A program made the translations under genes and the position numbers. This document shows, piece by piece, positions 53,173-62,370 of a DNA stretch of 64,000 bases. The notes below the pieces were generated by a model, which did not search any database, was not told the origin of the DNA, and saw nothing but the letters and a program-made list of their open reading frames with translations. The stretch covers positions 124,001 to 188,000 of the forward strand of contig NZ_BNGS01000004.1 of the NCBI RefSeq assembly GCF_014905555.1, read 5' to 3'. Every line of letters begins with the position of its first letter. Position 1 is the stretch's first letter. The stretch is from Streptomyces sp. Y2F8-2 (lineage in GTDB: Bacteria > Actinomycetota > Actinomycetes > Streptomycetales > Streptomycetaceae).

Positions 53173-53569
53173 ATCAGCACCTTAGGACCGATTCGCTTGT
53201 CGGGCATTCGGGGCAATTGGGTTCAAAGTGATTACTGTGGCATTCGGCTGCGCGGTGGCGCCGTCCCGTGCGCCGGCGGCCCCCCCGAGAGGAGCCGGAA
53301 CGTTGGGAAACTCTTTGCCTGTGGCCGAGACCTGACGGCCGCGCCCCTGGATGAAGCTCATCGGTGCGTACACGAGACGTAAAACCCGGCCGAAACAGCG
53401 GGGACAGCAAGCCCGGTCGGGTGGCGGACGCGTTGACCGCGTGTGGCGGCATGACACACGCTCGACATATAACTGCTTAATGCAACTGGTTTGTCGGGGT
53501 CACGCTCGATGCTGGCGAAGCCGCAGGTGAACGCGGTGTCCCCGGCGATGGGACGCGGGAGGCACCAAC
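53173..53569. other. 397-bp intergenic region with locally low GC
   Basis: Separates the leftward baeRF-like gene from asnB. No gene is seen; small frames on the complement lack support. AT-rich patches at 53175-53240 (toward the baeRF-like gene) and 53462-53495 (toward asnB) are likely promoter regions. No clear -35/-10 pair or regulator site was recognised. Confidence 0.5.
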
Positions 53570-55411
53570 ATGTGCGGCATCACCGGGTGGGTTTCCTACG
53601 ACCGCGATCTGCGGACCGAGACCGCGACACTGGAGGCGATGACGCGGACCATGGCCTGCCGGGGTCCCGACGACAGCGGCACCTGGATCGGCGGTGCCGC
53701 CGCCCTCGGCCACCGCAGGCTCGCGATCATCGACCTGCCCGGCGGACGCCAGCCGATGACCGCCGAGACCCCGGAGGGCACCGTCGCGCTCGTGTACTCG
53801 GGGGAGACCTACAACTTCACCGAGCTGCGCCGTGAACTGACCGCCCTGGGCCACCGCTTCACCACCGACTCGGACACCGAGGTCGTTCTGCGCGCCTACC
53901 TCGAGTGGGGCGACGCGCTCGCCGAGCGTCTCAACGGCATGTACGCCTTCGCCGTCTGGGACGGCCGCCGCGACACACTCGTGATGATCCGCGACCGCAT
54001 GGGCATCAAGCCCTTCTACTACCACCCGACCTCCGACGGCGTCCTCTTCGGCTCGGAACCCAAGGCGATCCTCGCCAACCCGCTGGCCCCCGCCCGCGTC
54101 CGCCTCGACGGACTGCGGGAGCTGTTCACCCTGGTCAAGACGCCCGGACACGCCGTCTGGGACGGCATGCGCGAGGTGGAGCCCGGCACCGTCGTCACCG
54201 TCGACCGGCAGGGCGTACACCGGCGCGTCTACTGGCGGTTGGAGACCCGGCCGCACACCGACGACCGCAACACCACCATCGCCACCGTCCGCGCGCTGCT
54301 CGAGGACATCGTGCGCCGCCAGCTCGTCGCCGACGTACCGCGCTGCACCCTGCTGTCGGGCGGCCTCGACTCCTCCGCGATGACCGCGCTCGCCGCTCGG
54401 CAACTGGCCGTGCACGGCGAGAAGGTGCGCAGCTTCGCCGTGGACTTCGTCGGACAGGCCGACCACTTCGTCGCCGACGAACTGCGCGCCACCCCCGACG
54501 CGCCGTTCGTGCACGACGTGGCCCGCGCCTGTGCCACCGACCACCAGGACATCGTGCTCGACGCCCAGGCCCTCGCCGACCTCGACGTACGCGCCAAGGT
54601 CATCCGTGCCCGCGACCTGCCGATGGGTCTGGGCGACATGGACACCTCGCTCTACCTGCTGTTCCAGGCGGTCCGCGAGCAGTCCACCGTCGCGCTGTCC
54701 GGTGAGTCCGCCGACGAGGTCTTCGGCGGCTACCAGCAGTTCTTCGACGAGGAGGCACGCCGCGCCGACACCTTCCCCTGGCTGGTCCGCTACGGCCGGG
54801 ACTGGGGCGAGGACGCCGACGTCCTGCGCCCCGACCTCACCGAGACCCTGGACCTCAAGGCGTTCATCGCCGACGGTTACCGCACGGCCGTCGCGGACAT
54901 CGCGCGCCTGGAGGGTGAGAGCGACTTCGAGTACCGGATGCGGCAGATCTGCCACCTGCACCTGACCCGCTTCGTACGGGTCCTGCTCGACCGCAAGGAC
55001 CGTACGAGCATGGCGGTCGGCCTGGAGGTGCGGGTGCCGTTCTGCGACCACCGGCTCGTCGAGTACGTCTACAACACGCCCTGGGCGCTGAAGTCCTTCG
55101 ACGGACGCGAGAAGAGCCTGCTGCGGGAGGCGGCCGCGGACCTGATCCCGAAGTCCGTGTACGACAGGGTCAAGAGCCCCTACCCCTCCACCCAGGACCC
55201 CAAGTACGCCCTCGCCCTCCAGGAACACGCGAAGGACCTCCTCGCCCGCCCCTCCCACCCCGTGTTCGACCTGGTCGACCGCGAACGGTTGCGCCGGGCC
55301 GCCCACCGCGACACCCCGCAGATCACCCAGGCCTCGCGCCACGGCCTGGAACGGGCCCTGGACCTGGCCCTCTGGCTGGACCTCTACACCCCGGAGCTCT
55401 CCCTGACCTGA
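53570..55411 (+). CDS. asnB: Asparagine synthetase, glutamine-hydrolysing
   Basis: A 613-aa class II asparagine synthetase. The N-terminal Cys2 nucleophile is exposed after Met removal (MCGITGWVS). The glutaminase domain has RGPDDSG and RLAIIDL, and YSGETYNF in place of the common YNGEIYNF. The synthetase PP-loop is LLSGGLDSSAMTAL, and GESADEVFGGYQQF and DRTSMAVGLEVRVPF follow. It makes Asn from Asp, Gln and ATP. A role in amidating a natural product or antibiotic cannot be excluded, but nothing adjacent suggests it. Confidence 0.93.
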   Translation: MCGITGWVSYDRDLRTETATLEAMTRTMACRGPDDSGTWIGGAAALGHRRLAIIDLPGGRQPMTAETPEGTVALVYSGETYNFTELRRELTALGHRFTTDSDTEVVLRAYLEWGDALAERLNGMYAFAVWDGRRDTLVMIRDRMGIKPFYYHPTSDGVLFGSEPKAILANPLAPARVRLDGLRELFTLVKTPGHAVWDGMREVEPGTVVTVDRQGVHRRVYWRLETRPHTDDRNTTIATVRALLEDIVRRQLVADVPRCTLLSGGLDSSAMTALAARQLAVHGEKVRSFAVDFVGQADHFVADELRATPDAPFVHDVARACATDHQDIVLDAQALADLDVRAKVIRARDLPMGLGDMDTSLYLLFQAVREQSTVALSGESADEVFGGYQQFFDEEARRADTFPWLVRYGRDWGEDADVLRPDLTETLDLKAFIADGYRTAVADIARLEGESDFEYRMRQICHLHLTRFVRVLLDRKDRTSMAVGLEVRVPFCDHRLVEYVYNTPWALKSFDGREKSLLREAAADLIPKSVYDRVKSPYPSTQDPKYALALQEHAKDLLARPSHPVFDLVDRERLRRAAHRDTPQITQASRHGLERALDLALWLDLYTPELSLT

Positions 55412-55627
55412 GCCCTGCTCGGTCGGCGGCTCCGGGCCGCACGAGCTGCCGTTCGGCGGCAGACCCCCGTGAGCATGGTGCCGCCGTCCGCGACGGCCTT
55501 CCCGTCGGTTCGACAACCGTGCCACTCGATGGGGTGAAAGGCAGATAAGCCATAACTCGGATGGTTCGTCTGCGTTTTATGGGGTGCGGGCGAGTGCTCG
55601 CGACCATGTCTGGAAGGCAGGGAACCT

Positions 55628-56260
55628 ATGAATCGGGTTACCCGGAATGGTTTGATCGCCGTGGCCGCCGCCTCGGGGGCGATGGCCGTGGCGCTGCCGG
55701 CGCACGCGGACTCCGCGGCGGACGGTACGGCGGCGGGTTCGCCCGGGCTGATCTCCGGCAGCACCCTCCAGGTCCCGGTGCACGTGCCGGTCAATGTGTG
55801 CGGCAACACCGTGGACGTCGTGGGGCTGCTGAACCCTGCGGCGGGAAACGCCTGCGAGAACCGGGGCGCGGGCCGCTCCGGCGGCGGGCAGGGGGCGGTG
55901 TCCGGGGGCGGTGCCACCGCGCACACCGGCGGAAAGGGTTCCTCGGGCGTCCTCGCCGGCAACGGCCTGCAACTCCCGGTCGACATCCCCGTGAACGTCA
56001 CCGGCAACTCGGTCAGCGTCGCCGGGGCCGGCAACGCGTCGGTGGGCAACACCTCCACGAACACCTCGAGCACGGCCCGTCCCGCCGTACCGCCGAAGGC
56101 GCACACCCCCGTACGGACGGCGCCCCCGGTGCAGCAGGCCCAGGTCACCCTCGCCCACACGGGCGCGGACGTGACCCTGCCCGCGCTCGCGGGAAGCGGG
56201 GCCCTGCTGCTCGGCGGGACGCTGCTGTACCGGCGCTTCCGGTCGTCAGCGACCCGCTAG
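55628..56260 (+). CDS. Long chaplin with sortase signal
   Basis: A 210-aa surface protein. The signal peptide ends near residue 28. Chaplin domain 1 (about 37-78) has VNVCGNTVDVVG and GNACEN, with Cys58 and Cys76. Chaplin domain 2 (about 107-148) reads VNVTGNSVSVAG and GNTSTN, so both cysteines are replaced by Thr/Ser. A Pro/Ala linker leads to LAHTG (175-179), a class E sortase site, then a transmembrane stretch and RRFR tail. Long chaplins anchor the amyloid layer that makes aerial hyphae hydrophobic. Confidence 0.92.
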   Translation: MNRVTRNGLIAVAAASGAMAVALPAHADSAADGTAAGSPGLISGSTLQVPVHVPVNVCGNTVDVVGLLNPAAGNACENRGAGRSGGGQGAVSGGGATAHTGGKGSSGVLAGNGLQLPVDIPVNVTGNSVSVAGAGNASVGNTSTNTSSTARPAVPPKAHTPVRTAPPVQQAQVTLAHTGADVTLPALAGSGALLLGGTLLYRRFRSSATR

Positions 56261-56725
56261 CGCCCCCACGGGCAGCGTTCGCCCCGTCGCGAAGGCCGGC
56301 CAGGAGCACGCACCGGACTCCGCTCCTTGACGGGCGAACTCTGCCTGCCGGGTCACCAGCCGACCCGACACATCAGCGGAACGCCCCGCCGCACCGACCG
56401 GCGGCGGGGCCTTCGGCACCCTCGGTGCCAATGCGGTGCGACGGCGGCCGGGTCGCCCCGAAGAACGGCGTACCGCACGCCCTCGCGCCACCGTCCGCCA
56501 TGGAACACGAGGCTGCGGTGGACGCCCCGCACGGGTGAACCCGGACCTGAAGGCCTTGCCCGCCTTCCCGACGTCAGGTCTCAACAACCGCCCACGCCAG
56601 GGAAATTGGCCGTGGCAGAAGTCGGCGGGCCCACGCTGGTGCACCTCCCCCGCATCGGGAAAGATGCTGGCGACGCGGCCGGTCCCTCCGCCGCGCCCGA
56701 CCCCCCCATGGAAGGGAGCGCGACG
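56261..56725. other. 465-bp intergenic region with terminator
   Basis: Apart from the hairpin at 56383-56410, nothing was identified. The frame that opens at 56327 and runs into the acetyltransferase has no family similarity in this part, so the region is treated as non-coding. It should hold the acetyltransferase promoter. Confidence 0.5.
56383..56410. terminator. Hairpin terminator downstream of the chaplin gene
   Basis: GCCCCGCCGC (56383-56392) pairs with GCGGCGGGGC (56401-56410) over the 8-nt loop ACCGACCG. A short CCTT follows. Confidence 0.75.
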
Positions 56726-57580
56726 ATGAGCTCTGCGGGTCCCGATGACCTGGTCGTCACCCGGGCCACGCTCGACGACTGGCCGGTGATCAGCGGCTGG
56801 GCCGCGGACGAGGGCTGGAACCCCGGTCTGTCCGACGGCGCCGCCTTCTTCGCCCAGGACCCCGAGGGCTTCTTCATCGGCCGGCTCGACGGCGAGCCCG
56901 TCTCGGCGGTCTCCGTCGTCACCTACGGCACCGACTACGCCTTCCTGGGCTGCTACCTCGTACGGCCGGACCTGCGCGGTCGCGGCCTGGGACTGACCAC
57001 CTGGAAGACGGGGCTGGCCCACGCCGGCGACCGTACGGTCGGCCTCGACGGCGTGGTCGCCCAGCAGGACAACTACCGCCGTTCCGGCTTCGAACCGGCC
57101 CACCGCACCGTGCGGTTCACCGGAACCGTCCCCGCCGGGGAGCCCGTGTCCGGAGTGCGCCCGGCCGAGAAGGCCGACTTCGACGCCATCGCGGCGTACG
57201 ACAGCGCCTGCTGCCCCGCCGACCGCCCCGGCTTCCTGAAGCACTGGCTCACCACCCCCGGCCACCGGGTCTTCGTCCGTCCCGGTGACGGCCGCCTCAC
57301 CGGTTACGCGGTGATCCGGCCCGCCCGCGACGGGCTGCGCATCGGCCCCCTGTTCGCCGACGGCGCCGAGGACGCCGACGCCCTTTTCGCCGCGCTGGCC
57401 GCCGAAGCCGCGGGACGAGAGATCGCCGTCGACGTCCCCGAACCGAATACGGCGGCCGTCACCCTCGCCGAACGCGCGGGCCTCACCCCGTCGTTCGAAA
57501 CAGCGCGCATGTACACGGGACCGGTCAGGTCCTTCGCCGAGGAGCGTGTGTACGGGGTGACCACCCTGGAGCTCGGCTAG
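56726..57580 (+). CDS. GNAT-family N-acetyltransferase
   Basis: A 284-aa protein with a GNAT fold: VISGWAADEGWNP, AFLGCYLVRPDLRGRGLGL (acetyl-CoA R/Q-x-x-G-x-G/A loop) and VAQQDNYRRSGFEP. A second C-terminal GNAT-like half (GYAVIRPARDGLRIGPLFAD) follows, as in the double-domain YitH/HolE-like group. The ATG at 56726 has GGGAG upstream; an ATG at 56708 would add six residues. The substrate is unknown. Confidence 0.86.
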   Translation: MSSAGPDDLVVTRATLDDWPVISGWAADEGWNPGLSDGAAFFAQDPEGFFIGRLDGEPVSAVSVVTYGTDYAFLGCYLVRPDLRGRGLGLTTWKTGLAHAGDRTVGLDGVVAQQDNYRRSGFEPAHRTVRFTGTVPAGEPVSGVRPAEKADFDAIAAYDSACCPADRPGFLKHWLTTPGHRVFVRPGDGRLTGYAVIRPARDGLRIGPLFADGAEDADALFAALAAEAAGREIAVDVPEPNTAAVTLAERAGLTPSFETARMYTGPVRSFAEERVYGVTTLELG

Positions 57581-57686
57581 TTCGCCGCTCCCACGTCGGT
57601 GGACGCGTCGGCGCTCAGGGGGCCGAACGCCCCATGGTCACGATGTATTACGGTTCCAGCACCTGCCCCGGACGCTGGAGTGAGCC

Positions 57687-58463
57687 ATGGATCGCGCTGC
57701 CGTACTGGCCCTGTACGACCGGGACATGCGGCAGGGCGCGCGGCCCGACGAGCCCGGTGCCCGCGTCGAGCGGGACACGGCGGTGGTCCGCCGGACCGGC
57801 CCGCCGCACGGCTGGAACGGAGTCGTCTGGTCGGACCTGGACGAGACCACGGCGGACACGGCGATCGCCGAGCAGATCGCGTACTTCACCGGGCTCGGCC
57901 GCGAGTTCGAATGGAAGCTGTACGGGCACGACCTCCCGGTGGATCTCGGCGAGCGGCTGCGGGCGGCGGGGTTCACCCCCGAGCCCGAGGAGACACTGAT
58001 GGTCGCGGAAGCGGCCGACCTGACCCTCGACGTCGAGGTGCCCGACGGCATTCGGATCGTGCCGGTCACCGGTCCGGCGGGCGTCGACCTCGTGACGGAC
58101 GTCCACGAGAAGGCCTTCGGCACGGACGGCACCCGGCTGCGTCACCGGCTTCTCGCCGGGCTCGCCGGTGACCGGGACGACGTCGTCGCCGTGGTGGCCC
58201 TCGCGGGCGACGAACCGGTGAGCTCGGCCCGTCTGGAACTGGTCCCCGGCACCCGCTTCGCGGGACTGTGGGGCGGCGGCACCGTCCCCCACTGGCGCGG
58301 CCGAGGCCTCTACCGTGCCCTGGTCGCCCACCGCGCCAAGGTCGCGGCCTCCCGCGGCTACCGCTACATCCAGGTCGACGCGACCGACCAGAGCCGTCCG
58401 ATCCTGACCCGCCTCGGCTTCGAACCCCTGACCACCACGACGCCCTACGTATACAAGCCCTGA
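57687..58463 (+). CDS. GNAT-family N-acetyltransferase
   Basis: A 258-aa protein. The N-terminal half is degenerate; the C-terminal half (about 115-258) is a GNAT domain with VVAVVALAGDEPVSSARLEL, GGTVPHWRGRGLYRALVAHRA (acetyl-CoA loop) and ILTRLGFEPL. It shares direction and domain class with the previous gene, 106 bp upstream, but little obvious sequence similarity. The substrate is unknown. Confidence 0.86.
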   Translation: MDRAAVLALYDRDMRQGARPDEPGARVERDTAVVRRTGPPHGWNGVVWSDLDETTADTAIAEQIAYFTGLGREFEWKLYGHDLPVDLGERLRAAGFTPEPEETLMVAEAADLTLDVEVPDGIRIVPVTGPAGVDLVTDVHEKAFGTDGTRLRHRLLAGLAGDRDDVVAVVALAGDEPVSSARLELVPGTRFAGLWGGGTVPHWRGRGLYRALVAHRAKVAASRGYRYIQVDATDQSRPILTRLGFEPLTTTTPYVYKP

Positions 58464-58495
58464 CCGTCGTGGGGAGCCGTTGACGGGGCGCACCC

Positions 58496-58940
58496 TCAGT
58501 CCAGACCGAACGCGTCCGCCAGAGCCTCCGTCGCGCTGTGGGCAGGGCTCCCGGCGTCCCCATGGCCTGGATCTGCCCGGCGACCTCATGGCCCACGGCC
58601 TCGTGCAGATGCGCCCAGGCCGGCACGCCCCGGTCGGGGCGGTCCCCTCGCTCCCCTCCGGGGCGTGCTCCCGGGCCCACCCGGCCACCGCCGTGTCCTT
58701 GGCCGCCCAGGCCGCCGTCTGAGCCAGGGGCCGCAACGCCGCCGAGGGCCCGGCGTCGGTGAAGCAGGCAGGAGCGGCCCGAGCACCGTACGGGCGCTGT
58801 GCCGAGTGTCGGGTGGGGCGGCGCAGCCCGGCACCGGGGTGCCCTCGATCAGCAGACAGCGGGGCGGCTGCGTGATCGCCCGGTCGCGGACGGCCGCCGC
58901 GAGGGCGCGCAGGCGGGCCCGCGGCGCGGTGCAGTCCGCC
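58496..58940 (-). pseudogene. Remnant of a TetR/AcrR-family regulator (C-terminal WHG domain)
   Basis: Reading leftward, homology to a TetR C-terminal WHG domain jumps between frames. CLLIEGTPVPGCAAPPDT and SARTVLGPLLPA come first. LDAGPS-like text (FTDAGPSAALRPLAQT, AAKDTAVAGWAREHAPEG) follows in a second frame, AWAHLHEAVGHEVAGQIQAM in a third, and ATEALADAFGLD with the stop (58496-58498) after a further shift. Three frameshifts are therefore needed. The N-terminal DNA-binding domain is gone; its place is taken by short tandem repeats (58940-59051). Confidence 0.72.
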
Positions 58941-58983
58941 AGTGCGGCGCCAGTGCGGCGCCAGTGCGCCGCCAGTGCGCCCG
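58940..58983. repeat. Four 11-bp tandem repeats (CAGTGCGGCGC)
   Basis: Units begin at 58940, 58951, 58962 and 58973. The first two are identical; the third and fourth differ by one or two bases. They lie at the broken edge of the TetR remnant. Confidence 0.8.
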
Positions 58984-59011
58984 CCGCGGCCGCGACCGAC
59001 GCTTGGCCGGC

Positions 59012-59051
59012 GACCCGGCCACCCGGCGACCCGGCGACCCGGCGACCCGGT
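59012..59051. repeat. Five 8-bp tandem repeats (GACCCGGC)
   Basis: Units begin at 59012, 59020, 59028, 59036 and 59044; unit 2 has C and unit 5 ends in T. An 8-bp period outside any gene suggests slippage-prone DNA. Confidence 0.8.
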
Positions 59052-59061
59052 GATCACGCGT

Positions 59062-59104
59062 AACGGGGCCGATCGGGCGTGACATCAGCCCGATCGGCCC
59101 CGTT
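59062..59104. terminator. Very strong 17-bp hairpin terminator
   Basis: AACGGGGCCGATCGGGC (59062-59078) pairs perfectly with GCCCGATCGGCCCCGTT (59088-59104) over a 9-nt loop. The AA/TT ends make it work as a terminator on either strand. It serves the leftward GlsB-type gene and/or whatever once ran rightward. Confidence 0.85.
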
Positions 59105-59166
59105 GGTGATACGGCTCGGCGTCCAGGGGTGCGTATCCCGGGACGAACCGTTCGGCGATGGACCGT

Positions 59167-59433
59167 TCAGCGATGAGCTGTCTTCGCCCGGTCCAGCGCC
59201 GCGATGCCGAGTGCCGCCAGAGCGATCTGGATGAGCCACTCGATCCAGTCCACTCCCTTGGTGTCGGCCACGCCGACCGCGGCGGCGATCCCGGCGCCTA
59301 TGAAAGCTGCCACGATGCCGACGACGATCGTCCACAGGATGCCGATGTGCTGGCGTCCGGGGACGACGAGCCGCCCCAGGACGCCGATGATGAGCCCGAT
59401 GACGATGGCACTGATGATGCCCGAGATCTCCAT
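59167..59433 (-). CDS. GlsB/YeaQ/YmgE-family stress membrane protein
   Basis: An 88-aa small membrane protein with three hydrophobic segments: IISAIVIGLIIGVLGRLVV, ILWTIVVGIVAAFIGAGIAA and WLIQIALAALGIAAL. The GRLVVPGRQ motif between the first two is typical of the transglycosylase-associated/GlsB family. The ATG at 59433 follows GAGGGGCGGAG; an extension to 59508 lacks the family start. Function is thought to be in envelope stress; the details are unknown. Confidence 0.9.
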   Translation of the reverse strand: MEISGIISAIVIGLIIGVLGRLVVPGRQHIGILWTIVVGIVAAFIGAGIAAAVGVADTKGVDWIEWLIQIALAALGIAALDRAKTAHR

Positions 59434-59714
59434 CTCCGCCCCTCTTTGTGAAGCGTCTGTCGTACGACATGTGCCCGCTCTGCGTGGCAACACTCCTGTT
59501 CGCTTCAATCGCGGGTCAATGGAGAGTCAATCCTCGGCCTGTCGGGAGGGTGTTCTCATGACCGGGCCCCGTCCTGCCATGTACCGTTCAACAGTCCGTC
59601 GCACGGGCGGCGTATGAAGGAACTCTACGCGCGCAGACCCGCGACGGAGATCTACGCGCGCAGACTGGCACCCGCAACCGCTCCTCTCCCCAACTCCCCA
59701 TGGAGGTTCGCCGG

Positions 59715-61175
59715 ATGCTCGGACTCACCAGGCCCCGCCACAGACTCACCACGGTCCTCACCGTGTGCGGCCTGCTCGCCACGGGGGCCGCCGTCCAGGC
59801 CACCACGGCCGCGACCGAGGCCCACGCGGCCACTCCGCACCGCGTACTGTTCGACAACGCGCACGCGGAGACCGCCGGCAACGCCGACTGGATCATCTCC
59901 ACCAGCCAGCCCGACCCGCTCGGCCAGGACTCCACGCCGTCCGCCGAGACGGACTGGACCGGAGCCCTCTCCTCCTGGGGCGTCGCCCTGCAGAAGACCG
60001 GCAATTACAGCCTCAAGACACTGCCGTCGGGCTCCAGCCTCAGCTACGGCGGTTCCTCCTCGCTGGACCTGAAGAACTTCGACACCCTCGTCCTGCCCGA
60101 ACCGAACACCCTCTTCACCTCCGCCGAGAAGACGGCGATCATGAACTTCGTCAAGAACGGCGGCGGACTGTTCATGATCTCCGACCACACCGGCGCCGAC
60201 CGCAACAACGACGGCAACGACGCGGTCGAGATCCTCAACGACCTGATGACCAACAACAGCGTCGACTCGACCGACCCGTTCGGCTTCTCCATCGACTCGC
60301 TGAACATCACCTCCGGCTACCCGGCCGCGATCAGCGACAGCACCGACCCGGTGCTGCACGGCTCCTTCGGCACCGTCACCAAGAGCCTCATCGCCAACGG
60401 GACCACCGCCACGCTCAAGCCGTCCGACAACTCCTCCGTCAAGGGCCTGCTCTACCGCAGCGGCTACTCGGGCAACACCGGCGCCTTCTTCCTGACGTCC
60501 TCCTTCGGCAGCGGCCGGGTCGCCTTCTGGGGCGACAGCTCACCCATCGACGACGGCACCGGCCAGTCCGGCAACACGCTGTACGACGGCTGGAACGACT
60601 CCGGCGCCACCAACGCCGCCCTGGCCCTGAACGCCACCGAATGGCTCTCCGGAGCGAGCGGCAGCAGCGGCGGCGGAACCGGCGGCGGAGGCTCGACCTC
60701 CTGCACCGCCGCCCAGCTCCTCGGCAACAACGGCTTCGAGTCCGGCAGCACCACCTGGACCACCAGCAGTGGCGTCATCACCAACTCCAGCAGCGAGTCG
60801 CCCCGTACGGGCTCGTACTACGCCTGGCTGGACGGCTACGGCTCCGCGCACACCGACACCCTCTCCCAGACGGTGACCGTCCCGTCCGCCTGCACCTCCG
60901 CCACCTTGAGCTTCTACCTGCACATCGACACGGCGGAGACCACCACGAGCACGGCGTACGACACGCTCAAGGTCCAGCTCCTGAACAGTTCCGGCACGGT
61001 CCTGAGCACCCTGGCGACGTACTCCAACCTCAACGCCGCCGGCGGTTACACCCAGCGCAGCTTCAACCTGGCGGGCTACGCCGGACAGACCGTCACCCTC
61101 AAGTTCACCGGCACCGAGGGCTCCAGCCTGCAGACGTCGTTCGTCCTCGACGACACGGCGCTCAACGTGAGCTGA
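59715..61175 (+). CDS. Large secreted protein: GATase-like domain plus jelly-roll C-terminal domain
   Basis: A 486-aa exported protein. The signal peptide ([19 protein letters not shown]) ends near AHA-AT. Residues about 35-315 look like a DUF4350/ThuA-type GATase fold ([69 protein letters not shown]). A Gly/Ser linker ([11 protein letters not shown]) leads to a C-terminal beta-sandwich ([49 protein letters not shown]) like carbohydrate- or surface-binding modules. The ATG at 59715 has GGAGG upstream. Probably an extracellular enzyme or adhesin of unknown substrate. Confidence 0.85.
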   Translation: MLGLTRPRHRLTTVLTVCGLLATGAAVQATTAATEAHAATPHRVLFDNAHAETAGNADWIISTSQPDPLGQDSTPSAETDWTGALSSWGVALQKTGNYSLKTLPSGSSLSYGGSSSLDLKNFDTLVLPEPNTLFTSAEKTAIMNFVKNGGGLFMISDHTGADRNNDGNDAVEILNDLMTNNSVDSTDPFGFSIDSLNITSGYPAAISDSTDPVLHGSFGTVTKSLIANGTTATLKPSDNSSVKGLLYRSGYSGNTGAFFLTSSFGSGRVAFWGDSSPIDDGTGQSGNTLYDGWNDSGATNAALALNATEWLSGASGSSGGGTGGGGSTSCTAAQLLGNNGFESGSTTWTTSSGVITNSSSESPRTGSYYAWLDGYGSAHTDTLSQTVTVPSACTSATLSFYLHIDTAETTTSTAYDTLKVQLLNSSGTVLSTLATYSNLNAAGGYTQRSFNLAGYAGQTVTLKFTGTEGSSLQTSFVLDDTALNVS

Positions 61176-61184
61176 GCCGCACGA

Positions 61185-61212
61185 GGGTGGGCCTCTCGCC
61201 AAGGGCCCACCC
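61185..61212. terminator. Hairpin terminator
   Basis: GGGTGGGCC (61185-61193) pairs perfectly with GGCCCACCC (61204-61212), followed by CCTT. It ends the secreted-protein gene and separates it from the ROK remnant. Confidence 0.75.
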
Positions 61213-61251
61213 CCTTACTGCGGCGGGATGCCGCCGGCCGTCGGGAGCCGG

Positions 61252-61940
61252 TCAGGAGGTGGTGGACCTGCGCTCGAACACCACGTCCCGGGCCGTGCCG
61301 AGCGCCGTCGCCAGCGCGCCGAGCAGCACCGCGTCCTCGCCCAGCCCGCTCGGGGCGATCCTCGGGCGCAGCGGAGTGAGGGTGCGCAGCGTCTCCCGCA
61401 CGGGACGCAACAGCAGGTCGACGCTGTGGCCCACACCGCCGCCCAGGACCACCAGGTCGGGGTCGAGCACCGCGGCGGCCGCGGCGACCGTGTGGGCGAT
61501 CCGCTCGCCCTCCAGCCGCACGGCCTCGGCCGCGGCGGGATGACCCTGCCGGGCCGCGTCGAACACCGACTTCGCCGTGAGCTGCCCCGTCATGCCGAAC
61601 GCCCGCGCGGACTCGACGACGGCGATGCCCGACACCGCGTCCTCCAGCCTCTGGGGCTTCTGCCGTCCTGGCCACGGCAGGAACCCGATCTCCCCGGCTC
61701 CGCCGTGCGCGCCCGTGAACAGCCGTCCCTCGCTGACGACCCCCATGCCCAGCCCGGTCCCGATGAGGATGTACGCGAACAGGCGGCTGCCCGCGCCGAC
61801 CCCGTACGTGTACTCGCCGAGGGCGGCCAGGTCGGCGTCGTTGTGCACCTCCAGCGGCAGGCCCAGCTCCTCGCGCATCCAGCCGAAGAGCCCGGCCCGA
61901 CCCGAGCCCGGCAGGTGCATCGCGTACCGCACCCGCTGGC
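61252..61940 (-). pseudogene. ROK-family protein lacking its N-terminus
   Basis: From about 61935 leftward a ROK sugar kinase/regulator is recognisable: RVRYAMHLPG, LPLEVHNDADLAALGEY, ILIGTGLGMGVVSEG, GAHGGAGEIGFLPW, DLVVLGGGVGHS. The zinc-binding CxCG cluster usually found after the HGxAGE motif is not present. Everything before RVRYAM, including the first nucleotide-binding motif and any HTH, is missing; the sequence beyond belongs to a permease fragment on the other strand. The remaining frame opens to 62091 but has no homology there. Confidence 0.75.
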
Positions 61941-61942
61941 GC

Positions 61943-62238
61943 AGATCGTGGCCGTGACCGTGCTGCGCAAGCGGCAGCCGACACTGCCCCGGCCGTACCG
62001 GATGTGGCTGTACCCGGTGCCGGGCGTCGTCGCGCTCGTCGGCTGGCTGGTGATCCACGGCTACGCGGACAAGAACTCCCCGGGCCGCCACCCCATCGAG
62101 TGGTCCCTGGCCTGGCTGGCGCTCGGCTGCGTGGCGTTCGTGGTGGGGGCCCGGCTGGAGAAGGTCTGGCCGTTCGGCCCGAAGGAGATCAGGGAGGAGT
62201 ACGTCAGGACGGCGGAGGCGGAACCGGCGGGCACGTGA
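61943..62238 (+). pseudogene. APC-family amino acid permease, C-terminal fragment
   Basis: The frame from about 61943 reads IVAVTVLRKRQPTLPRPYRM and then two hydrophobic helices (WLYPVPGVVALVGWLVIHGY, WSLAWLALGCVAFVVGARLE), ending EPAGT at the TGA (62236-62238). RPYRMWxYPVP is the hallmark near the end of APC-superfamily permeases. The roughly 380 preceding residues are absent, as the upstream sequence is antisense to the ROK fragment. No start codon or site belongs to it. Confidence 0.72.
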
Positions 62239-62370
62239 GAGCGGGACGGGGTGGAACCACGTCCCCCTGGGGAGTGGTCACCCTCGGTGGCCTGATCCCC
62301 GGATGGGGATTCCCCCGATGGCAGGATCCCCCCGGTCGCAGTCGCAGGTCACCTCTACTCGGCGGCGGAG

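Noticed and set aside
53477..55525. Long 682-codon frame antisense to asnB
   Set aside because: Composition is a mirror of asnB codon bias, it has no family motifs, and asnB is certain.
58940..59051. Tandem repeats as a CRISPR array
   Set aside because: Units are 8-11 bp and contiguous, with no unique spacers and no cas genes.
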